Assembly (NCBI RefSeq): GCF_000203795.2
Contig: NW_006281099.1
Location: 2,297,774-2,361,773, forward strand
Direction: 5' to 3'
DNA length: 64,000 nt
Source: Batrachochytrium dendrobatidis JAM81
Lineage: Eukaryota > Chytridiomycota > Chytridiomycetes > Rhizophydiales
Below, piece by piece: positions 1 through 9,046 of the stretch (within the stretch, counting starts at the first letter, position 1; the number at the start of each line of letters is the position of its first letter). The notes below the pieces were generated by a model that was not told the origin of the DNA, searched no databases, and saw only the letters and a program-made list of their open reading frames with translations. The translations under genes and the position numbers were made by a program.

Positions 1-1651
1 GAACCACCAGAATGTATTAGGTGGTGAGTAAGAATAGCCATTTGGCGTTCAATGTTCTGGATTGCATGCTATAAAAACAAATACATTGTATAAGTCAAAG
101 AATGAAACGCCAAAGACAGTTCAATCCTATTTCACATAGGTTAAAATATGACTCGACAACTTACTTGAAGATAATGCAGACAGTATTTCAAAACACGAAG
201 TGTGTCATTTGAAAAGACTCCCATGCTGACTCCCATACCAACTACCACCTGATGAAGCCTGCTTCTTGGTTTTCTCTCAACCCGTAAGCTAGGCGATGAT
301 GGTTTTTCACTTGAATTGGAGCGCAATGACAAACTGGCCGGGCTAAAACCTAAATCAGAATGCCTGGAAGATGAAGAGGTGCTATATGGAGCAGATCTCG
401 GACTTGGTGATAGGTGCATTGTTGAAACCGGAGCCAATTTAAATGGTGGAACTGGCTGAACATTGGCTGGTGTGAATGATGAATGTGTTGTTTTACTCAC
501 ATGCTCATTCTTGTCAGGCAATGGCTGATCTTTTGTATGTGATCCAAAAATGTAAGGAACAGAACGTTCAAGTTTGTCCAACTGATTGCAAGCAAACCTA
601 TCCAAAGGAGTCAATGCAGGCTCAAGTGTGTCAAATACTGGCTTTGTAATGGTCTTGACACCTGACTCTACAGATTCGGCCGAATACTGTAATAATTAAA
701 GGGCTTAATTAGTAGCTTATATTATGCAACCGACTTGTGACGGTTTAGAAAAATGATATAATTCACACCACAGATGCAAGAAAGTAGCTAATACGAGATT
801 TCATTGTGAAAAATTCCAAAGTATAAACTCTTGACCATCCAACTATAGATGGATCAATCAGGATTGATGATTAAAAGATGCAAATGAAGTTACAACCAAT
901 GACATACCTTGACAACACTGCTAGAGTTTTTAGTGGCCTCGTATACAGTAGATAGTGTGCTGATTGAGCTGTTGACGAGCGGAAGAATATTTGATACACG
1001 AGAAAAAAATGCATGATGGTGGTGAGGGTCTATCGATTCGACAGTCTCTAAAGCAACTGATGGCTGTGATACAGAAGACAATGAGGCTTGCTGCTTAAAA
1101 TCATAAGAGAGGGTTTCTACATTGCGTCCCTGATGCTGGTTGTGATAGTAAGCTTGGTCATGGCCGGATGGTTGAGTCTGCGCGGGAGCGGTACCAAGTG
1201 GCCGAGAATGAGAGTTGGCATTTCTCAGTCCACCAAGTGCCTCGACTGCAAGCTGAACATCCTCGTCTGTGGTGTAAGAGAGGCTGTCACATAGACCGTT
1301 GATGGACATGGCTGAGCGAGAAGCATCGGAAGCAATAGATTCTGATCGAACCTTTGAGCACTCGGATGTAGAGATGACAATAGACGAATCCATTCTAGCA
1401 AGGTTTCGGTCAGGAAAGCCAAAGTCGACTTTAGCAGGTAGACCATAAGAATGATGTAAAGTGTTATGCTGAGTTGAAAAGGCAGACGAATCAAGCGGAT
1501 GAGTTGTATGTAATAGAGTATCTCCAGCCGAGACAACAGTGTTGATAGCGACAGCTGGAGCAGATGTTTCGACAGTCGACTCTTCCAAATGCATAGTTTG
1601 AGGAATGGAGATAGAACAAGAAGGGTATATGAATGGGATAGTATCGAACAA
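1..1651 (-). CDS. OPI1: Opi1-like transcriptional repressor of phospholipid genes (3' part beyond the window)
   Basis: Three exons can be joined: 908-1651, 165-686 and 1-68, the last running off the left edge. Exon 1 ends with a GTATGT donor and exon 2 with GTAAGT. The product carries DEDVQLAVEALGGLRN, then FFSRVSNILPLVNSS, then a lysine-valine helix, then TPLDRFACNQLDKLE, in the same order as the Opi1 family domain. Exon 3 adds AIQNIERQMAILTHHL, like the C-terminal part of that domain. In budding yeast Opi1 senses phosphatidic acid and inositol state and represses INO1-type genes; that role is carried over by homology. The stretch between conserved blocks is low-complexity Ser/Pro. No FFAT motif is obvious in the visible N-terminus. 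The start is uncertain: ATG at 1651 or an in-frame ATG at 1594 (MHLEESTVE). An inositol-element-like E-box lies about 200 bp upstream. Confidence 0.8.
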
Positions 1652-2533
1652 TAGAATATCAAAGGTATTAACTCAAGACCGCCTAGAGCGACAAGAGTGA
1701 AATGTACTAATCAAAGATGTAATCCTTGGAATAAGACGTCCTGTTGAATAGATTAACAGATAAGAATAACAAGATGTGCTCAGGCAGTGCAAGTTCAACA
1801 AACTCTTGCAATCGTCGCAGTTTCGATGCTTGACTTGCTCACTATCACGTGAAACTAAATGCTAATTTGCTTGTCCAGTCGCATGACTGGTCCGAGCGAT
1901 CTCGTACTGTCTGCCAAGTATTCGCTACCATTTAAATCAAGTCAAGCTTCAAAGCCAACTCCATTCATCAGCTCATGTCATGATGCTTGAATCTGCATTT
2001 TACTAAAGCTTGACTCTACTTTCACATGCTTCGTTATCTTGATTACTACACTCCGGTAATAATTTCCGCTTTCTCCGCATTCAAATCTCAGAGTCAAGGC
2101 AAGAATCGTTCAGGTATAAGTATCGATCAAGAGTCGATCATTTACAACCTTGCTGAAATTATATGTCAAGTGTATATCTTGCATTCATGCTTTTACAATA
2201 ACCATTGCTCAAATCATCAATGTCAATTCAAAACTTTAATCATAGTTTATTGTAGCCATGTAATGATTCAATTAGTTTATAAAACAAATTATAAAAATGT
2301 TGGGTAACAGCATACAGCTTAAATCTAGAGTCGAGTAAGGATTTCAATGATGTGAATCAATTTTCAACTACGGCTGTAACGAATGCAAGATTGTCAATGA
2401 TAAGGGTGCTGCATAACGGGTAGCTGTCTGCATCCAATCACTCCTGGTAGATAATCAGTTCCAACGCAAATGAGCCAGTCTGGCATTACTAGTCAAAGTA
2501 GTCGTGTATCTGTGCAAAATGGTAATGCAGGTA
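1652..2533. promoter_or_regulatory. Upstream region of the OPI1-like gene with E-box and inverted repeat
   Basis: No convincing gene is present. It holds CACGTGAAAC at 1846-1855, close to the yeast inositol/choline response element core (CATGTGAAAT), and a perfect 6-bp inverted repeat CCAGTC-GCAT-GACTGG at 1875-1890. The 93-codon plus-strand frame at 2026-2307 shows no domain or protein-like composition. The rest is AT-rich spacer. Confidence 0.4.
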
Positions 2534-2758
2534 TTAGACAGAGTATCCGGGTGGTTGTGAGTACTCTGGAAGTTGCTCAATCATGACTTGACTTGATGGT
2601 TGCAAAGAACTTATAGTCAACGAATTGGCCTGGGTTTGTCTCCGTCGGTCCCTTATGATTATTCCAACAATGCATGTAATAACCAAGGCTAGAGTTACAC
2701 CCGATATAATCCCAAACACTTGCAAAGACGATGGTGTATTTAAAGCTTGTTCCGACAT
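2534..2758 (-). CDS. Possible small single-pass membrane protein with C-terminal PY motifs
   Basis: An intronless 74-codon frame starts at ATG 2758 (MSEQALNTPSS). It has a short polar N-terminus, one strongly hydrophobic helix (about residues 15-36, VFGIISGVTLALVITCIVGI), a basic stop-transfer stretch (RDRRRQTQ) and a short tail ending LPEYSQPPGYSV. The tail contains PPGY, a PPxY motif, and LPEY, an LPxY variant; both are known ligands for WW domains of Rsp5/Nedd4 ubiquitin ligases. Topology by the positive-inside rule is N-out, C-in, which would put the PY motifs in the cytosol. No named family is recognised. It could be an Rsp5 adaptor-like protein, but this is inference from motif layout. 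A longer start at 2827 in the same frame is less likely. It may also be a chance frame; transcript data would settle it. Confidence 0.5.
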   Translation of the reverse strand: MSEQALNTPSSLQVFGIISGVTLALVITCIVGIIIRDRRRQTQANSLTISSLQPSSQVMIEQLPEYSQPPGYSV

Positions 2759-3908
2759 GAATGCGAAACGGTAGAGCTGTAAATAGGAATACTTGAAAGT
2801 GTGGATCACTAGAGCAACGTTTTTCAAAAATCAAAGTAGCAACCATTATATAAGATTGTAAGTTATTCCGCATTAGCCTCTCGAAAACAAAGCAATACTG
2901 CAATGCTTTAAAAATGGTTTCGTGTATTCAGCCAATATGAAAGTCTACGTCATATCATATGTGACTAAGCAGATCAAACCAATCCAGTGTTAAACCAACA
3001 GTCACATCACTCAATCTCAGTCGGTCGGCTAGCCCAGTACCGCGATATTCATATTGCAACCAATTTGAAAATCAAATGACGCGATTATCGGAGTGTTTAG
3101 ATGCCTTTCGTATGCATTTGCAAATAAAAAAGCATTATTTGTCCATGAATTGGTAAGCTTTGCTCAAACCATTTGGTCTCTTTGAAGATGGGTAGTAAAC
3201 CCATTGTCTTTTGCCCAACAAAAGAGATTATACAAAGTAGTGAAAAAAGGTTTTAAAAGAACAGGATTGGCACTTTGGCTAAAATATACGAGTACCTTGG
3301 CTTGGTAAAAAGTAGAATCTAAAATGGCTTATTTAGGTCGATATCTAGTCTTTATAGTAAAGACAAGTACGCCATCGTCAATTGATGTCTGTTCCATAAT
3401 AGCATCAGATGAAAGCAATCTCCCGATTGCTTTCAACATACATAGCATATGTTTTTAATAGACCATTTTGGGTGTACAACGTTCAACAGCTATTTGACAA
3501 GAGCCATAATGGTATACTGTGCAATTTGCTTTTTGTATTAGCCACTACTCCAAATATTAATGTCTATGCTTCTCATTCAAATAAACAGTATTGTCCGATA
3601 CCCTTTATATATTATTAACGTATGGATGAATGGCACCATATATTGCTCATAAAGCTAATGCTTGAAAGTGAATAAACATGAAGTGAGACTTGTAAAAGGT
3701 ATCAATAGTCCAAAACAAGTGGATATAAACGGTTCATTATTACATCCATCACTTGGTTCCAAACTATCTTGCTCAAATGTCATTCACTGATTCAGCCAAG
3801 GCTGTTGTAGCCATCATTATACACCAGCCCTTACCCACATTCCCAAGAACCATGCTGATCTTTATAACCAAAGAAACTCGAGTTTTGGGAATTGTAATTA
3901 CCAGCAAT
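2759..3908. other. Gene-poor spacer with one perfect hairpin
   Basis: About 1.15 kb without a supported gene. Short frames (for example 3409-3618 plus) look random. The one clear structure is a perfect 10-bp inverted repeat, GAAAGCAATC (3411-3420), loop TCCC, GATTGCTTTC (3425-3434). The right end is the 3' flank of the AP-3 mu gene. Confidence 0.4.
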
Positions 3909-5923
3909 TCAATACGTTCGTATTTGAAATCGTCCCGTCTTTGTATATCCTCGACCTCCCTTGAACGGAGTATACCCTTCGTTTTGAACTGCCAATGAGT
4001 CAATGCGTATGCCAGATACTGAATGCATATTGATTCGAAAATCAACATTAAACACTATATTCTTGGATCGCTTAGACAGCTCCGCTCTATTTGAAAGCAC
4101 AGATCTACAACTATTAGTATCATGAATGCAATCTAAACACTGCAGATACACTCACGCATTCTCAGTGACAAGGTATCCAGTAAATTGTGCAAGTCCTGAT
4201 GTGGTTAGATTTGCTGCCATTTTCCCAATCGTCCATGTAAGCACCTACAGCCATCAACGCAATTAGCTAAAATAGGCTTTTGATCCAAGATCCACAATAA
4301 AATACCTTGCTGGTAGGATCAAAACTACAGCGTCCTATAGTTGGATTGGTACGGATGGACAAGACTTCAGTGGGCAAATTGGCAGTAATCACCAACTGAT
4401 CTATCATCCTTTCGCTTGGTATTTTAGGATGAATGCTAATATCTAGTTTACCTATATTGATGGCAGATCATCCAATGCAGACAATCCACATTATTAAAAC
4501 GTTTTTAAACATGGAATGATTTGAAAAACTAGACAGTACAGAGTATATACCTCCACTCCTTTTCCATTTCAGTGTTGGCTTGACTAGGATGGGAAGCTGA
4601 GTCTGGCTGTGGATTGGAACACTAGATTTCACGACCAATCCAAAATGTCAAGCCAGATTCCAGTCACACTCATGCATAAAGATACTCACTTGTACTCCAT
4701 CAGGCGAAACGCTCCATCAGGAGGAACAAACGACAGCGTTCGATCTCGTTCGTAACGTCCTACACGAACACATGGATGTAGACTCGACATGCCATCTGCA
4801 ATCGCAGTCTTGTTGCCTAATGTGAGAAGAAGATCTGGCATACCAGAAAGCTTACTGGTACACAGAATGTCTCCAAATATGGCGCCTGCTACTATTTTCC
4901 CGTTCCTGTGCATACAGCAATTCAAGTGTTCAATACAAATGGTTTTACATTCAGCCATATCCGACTATAAAACACGCAATAAACTAGACACTTGAAGCCA
5001 TTAATGTCTCGTAATGAAAATCATTCAATATGGCATACCTGTCCATGATAACATCCAACTCTTCAACAACATCAAAAAATATCTCATTGTTGGTGTATTT
5101 GAGTCCTGTTGATCGCCATGGAACAGTCGATGCATACCCTGTCGGCAGCTTGGTGCCGAATCTATCATCAAGACTCGGATTCAGTCAAAATCCGAATCTG
5201 CCAGTCAAAATAGACATTGTCTTGTCCAATACATGTATACCCACTGAGTCCCAATAGACACTGCATTCATCATCGATGCCAGCAGCGATGGTGGAGGAAT
5301 CATCTCCTTGAGTAAACACGGCTCGGTGATGTATGGCGATCCATAGTCAACCAACTCTTCTAGCAGCTCATACACAATCACAAAATTCTCTTTGAGAATC
5401 TGCTCAGACATGCCGCCGAAATAGTCGTACAAAAGCTCGACGATCTGATGCAAGAAGAAGAAGACGCTGGACGGCGCAACTGGTATTTGATATCAAGTTT
5501 TAGTCGAGATTCATTTTCATTGGTGACAGATATAACGTGTTGAGAATGATTTCCAATGCATTCATATAATGTAGATAAAGCTGACGCTGTTGTTTACATA
5601 AAGTTTATTACCTTCTGTTTGAACAGCAGATACAAACAGCAAGTCATGTCTGCTGATATATAGCATGTAGTACCCTTCTATATACAGTACAGGAGGAGCC
5701 TCTTGCTGTATAGGATATCCTTGCACTTGAACTACAAACTCATCAATCACTCGACGAGACAAGACCTGCTTCCAATGCTTTTCAATGATGACAGACCTAA
5801 CGTTGCATAAAGTGGGTCAATTGCATTGTACCGACCAAAACATGGGCAAATCAGCACTATGGCTCATTATGTAGGTCAATATACTTGCCCACTATTATCA
5901 ATCACAAACAGACTGTCAAACAT
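3909..5923 (-). CDS. APM3: AP-3 adaptor complex mu subunit
   Basis: Multi-exon gene. Supported exons are 5889-5923 (MFDSLFVIDNSG), 5612-5796, 5245-5479, 5039-5161, 4690-4905, 4551-4622, about 4305-4463, one near 4155-4240, and the last ending at TGA 3909. The N-terminal longin-like part reads VIIEKHW, then FLHQIVELLYDYF and VIVYELLEELVDYG; the cargo-binding mu homology domain has ILCTSKLSGMPDL, PCVRVGRYERDR, LSFVPPDGAFRL, and a C-terminal GYTPFKGGRGYTKTGRFQIRT. These match AP-3 mu more closely than AP-1 or AP-2 mu. AP-3 sorts cargo from Golgi/endosomes to the vacuole or lysosome-like organelles. Intron 1 appears to be GC-AG (donor GCAAGT at 5888). The junction between exon 4551-4622 and the next exon does not keep phase with the obvious sites, so that splice is unresolved. 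Confidence 0.9.
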
Positions 5924-6809
5924 GGTGTCAGATGTATGTGGTTGATATGGGCCTTGAAGATTCTAAAAAGTCAAAGTTGTGAATGGACGCAAAACAGCAG
6001 TAAAATAAACAGCCAATTGGCAAACTGCATCTGCCATGGCGGGTACGATCAACATTGTCATGCATTTGGTTTATTCTGTCGCTAATCGGCTGGTCATAAA
6101 TCAGATCTGGTTGAATTTGACGATTCACAGCACTCGAGTGTCCATTACTACTTATTGCCGAAATTGTTATTCATTCCAAAATAAATGTCATCAAAGTGGA
6201 GTTTGTACAGTTTGGAAATATTTAAACGATTGAATTGAGTGTTTGGGTTGCAATGGATGAATCTGGGTTTAAACTCGGTGATTGTACAATATATGGTTAT
6301 GCAAAAATGAAGTGATTGTAGTTATACTTTCGAGTGAACAAATCGTAAGATATGACTATAAACGTGCAGCTGATGAACAAACAGTTTTGTATAATTTATA
6401 CATTAATGCACTACCAACTGCATCTGGGGTTTAAAGCCAAATTGGAATGCTTGTCCAGCATTAAATCATGTTGGTGCAACTTTATCACTGGTTGCAATCG
6501 CATCTTTCGGCTACTCAAAAATAGCAACTGGCAGTTTGTATGCTGGTATGCAAGATATCAGCCAAATAAAACTAGCAAAGTGGCTAATCAGTAAACTAGA
6601 TAGATCTTGACTAGATTAGAGTGGGTAGTTTATTGAGCTGATTTAACGTTACTTGTAGTCAAAAAATAGACATGCCATGCATTATTCATGTAGTTTATCA
6701 AATAGGATTTGATATTCATTGATTTAGAATTATATTAAGTTTATTAGAAATAAATTTTGTTTTATAATTAATTGGGCCATGTATCAAGGTTTGTGCAATC
6801 TTATTTTAA
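5924..6809. other. Spacer between AP-3 mu and phosphoesterase genes, with repeat fragment
   Basis: No gene is supported. It is the upstream region of the AP-3 mu gene and the 3' side of the phosphoesterase gene. It contains a decayed copy of the dispersed element around 6193-6320 and two TCGAGT hexamers (6134, 6330). The right end is very A/T-rich and carries AATAAA-like stretches on both strands. Confidence 0.4.
6193..6320 (+). repeat. Dispersed MITE-like element, internal fragment
   Basis: AAAGTGGAGTTTGTACAG at 6193 differs by one base from the copy at 41372. The core GTGATTGTACAATATATGG (about 6278-6296) recurs at 41433 on plus and at about 32557-32580 on minus. Terminal inverted repeats were not found here, so this is a truncated or decayed copy. 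Confidence 0.55.
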
Positions 6810-8200
6810 TCAAGTTGGAACGTTGGGAAGGTACCGCAAACAATCTTGTCTTGGAAATGGTAAGTTTGCAGCTAAATCAAATGTCATTGCTGCTTTATCT
6901 CTAGGAGTTAAATAGTTTGGCAAACCAAATACTTTTTTGATCGTAGCAGGAATTGATGAATGCTCAAAGTATCTTCCTGGTACATTTGATCTGAAAACCC
7001 CACCCTTTTGAACATATGGTGAGATTACAATGGTGGGAACTCGTGGTCCTAAGCGATCGAAATTAAAGTCACCTTGTGCTGGCTTTGGCGGTTTTGAATC
7101 AGGAATGGGCACATCAGTAGGTGGCTTGACATGGTCATAGAAACCACCATTCTCATCATATGTTATCAGAAATAGAATTTGTTCCCATTTGGGCGAGTTA
7201 CGAATTGCTTCGTAGATCTCCTTGATAAATTCTTCTCCTTTGTACAAATTGTTTGGAGGGTGGTTATCGTTTTTAGTATAGTCTGGATCGATAAAAGAAT
7301 ACTGAGGTAAATCACCAGTGGCAGCGTCCTTTTTAAATCGACTAGTGGATCGTAGCTTAACCAGTCGTTTGGGATTTCTCATCTCTCGATAGAGGAGAGT
7401 GCTAACTCGAGCAGAGTCTGCATAGACGCGCCATGAATTTCCATGCTCGTCCAAGTTTTTAAAAATGGTACGGCATCCGATCCCCCGAATATTGCCATCG
7501 TTGATTGTATGGCCAGAAGCAGTAGCACAATGTACAAAGTGCCGGTTTGAATAAGTAGGACCTGGAACAGAAGCTAATATGCAATAGATTCAACATTAAA
7601 TTAAAAACTAGATCTAGCTAGATACACAATACTACTTCACGTTTAAAGAATACTTACAAAACCAGTCATCAATGACGGCGAATTCTTGAGCGAGAGCATA
7701 CGTTACTGGAAGAGTGTCTGGTCCAAATGACTCGAAAACCTGGTTTACGGCACCCATGTCCTGATGACTCTCCTGAAATGCTTGATCAGCAAACCCCGAC
7801 ATGGTTGGTTCCAAAAATCTGGCATTGATGACACCTGCACCGTAAATCTGCTCAGTGAATGGCAAAATGTCATGGCCTGGATTAAATCCACCTGCAGGAT
7901 TAGTGCCTTTGGAAACTTTAATAGTTTCCCCGTTTTTCATTACATTGTATTCAAATCCTGTGAGACCGTTGACCTTTGGGTTTAAGTTGTCCCATTTTAA
8001 CCTGCCAAGTATGTTGTCAAATGATCTATTTTCTATTTACCAAAAAGAATGGGTCAATGACATCTAGTTAGCATTTAAATATACGAATGCATAGTCAATC
8101 AATTCATTTACGTACCCATTACAAGCACCACGATGTGTTTAATATGTGGACTTAGACCGGGAGTTCCGGTCTTTGGTCTAATTGATGATGTATTTCCCAT
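6810..8200 (-). CDS. Phosphoesterase-family (phospholipase C / acid phosphatase type) enzyme, N-myristoylation signal
   Basis: Three exons: 8116-8200, 7658-8032 and 6810-7573; phases agree. The protein starts MGNTSSIRPK, then IKHIVVLVMENRSFDN, the signature of the bacterial phospholipase C/AcpA and plant NPC phosphoesterase family. Later family blocks are VPGPTYSNRHFVHCATASGH, LITYDENGGFYDHVKPP, GPRVPTIVISPYVQKGG and a helical FEHSSIPATIKKVFGLP near the C-terminus. Such enzymes cleave phosphate esters, including phospholipid head groups, at a metal centre; the substrate here is unknown. There is no signal peptide. Instead Gly2 and Ser6 fit the N-myristoylation consensus, so a cytosolic membrane-bound form is inferred, unlike most secreted members. 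It diverges from CYM1 with an 846-bp shared upstream region. Confidence 0.85.
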
Positions 8201-9046
8201 TTGTATTCTAGTACAGAGGATTAACCATATACTGATTAATAACCTTATTTGCATAGCTGATCAAGTATGATAGTTGAACCCGGATGGATGTAAAAGGCAG
8301 TCGAGTATAAATACTAAAGTTGTGGCACTTCAATTTTAGCATCACAGAGTTGCACTAGACGCCCCACATCGAGTACTGGATGAATACCAACACTTGGAAT
8401 TCTATCGAGTTGAATCATTATTGTGTTACCAAACACAATGGAAAAATTCGATGCTTTTACAAAGTAGCCAACGTTCAAGTCAACACGATATTGATGAGCA
8501 ATCGAGTAAGCTGCTTTGCTAGTCATATTCATAAAATAGATTACCGAGTAAGCGTGCATAATAAACAGTCAGTCTCATGGAATGATTCATGTTCATTTAT
8601 TGAACAACGTATTGTTTTTTGAACTCTTTAGTTTATCGAGTTTCTAGTAGTTGACATGGAAACAGATATTGCATGCCTGAAACGTGCAATCTTTGTTCTC
8701 TCGAGTCAGAGCGTATGGGATTTTAAGATACAAAAAAGTAGAGTCTGATTAAGAATAGTAGACTTTGATATCTGTACTACAATGAGTTTGGGTTTAAACT
8801 CGGTAGTTGTGCAATGTATGAACATGTCAAATGATGAGATGGTCCCAGTTCAACACTATAATTTGGTGAATCATATAATGAACAATGCGTTTATTAAAAG
8901 TCAATTTCTAATAGAAAAACACCGACTATCAAACTATTGTTTATTACAAGGTAAAGTTGCTCAGAATAAATACTAAAATATTCTATTTTACGTGAATGCA
9001 GTTGCTTTGATCAAATTGACACTTGAATCCTTTTACATTTTAAAAA
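8201..9046. promoter_or_regulatory. Divergent promoter between phosphoesterase and CYM1, with six TCGAGT hexamers
   Basis: TCGAGT occurs on the plus strand at 8301, 8369, 8405, 8502, 8636 and 8701. The first is followed directly by ATAAATA. The right half, 8640-8998, is a copy of the dispersed element that ends 49 bp before the CYM1 start codon. No gene is supported; small frames here look random. Confidence 0.45.
8640..8998 (+). repeat. Dispersed MITE-like element, copy adjacent to CYM1
   Basis: The right terminal repeat ATATTCTATTTTACGTGAAT lies at 8979-8998 and resembles the one at 41633-41652. The core TCGGTAGTTGTGCAATGTATG is near 8800-8820, and other blocks (for example TTTAAGATACAAAAAAGTAGAG near 8725 and TTTCTAATAG near 8907) match the 41.2-41.65 kb copy in order. 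The left end is not clear. Confidence 0.5.

Noticed and set aside
1225..1662. 145-codon frame overlapping the OPI1-like exon on the same strand
   Set aside because: It is the shifted-frame shadow of exon 1, which has clear Opi1 motifs.
2026..2307. 93-codon plus-strand frame
   Set aside because: Composition looks random, there are no domains, and it lies in a promoter region. No splice or Kozak support.
3409..3618. 69-codon plus-strand frame containing the hairpin
   Set aside because: No recognisable protein features; the hairpin explains part of its sequence.
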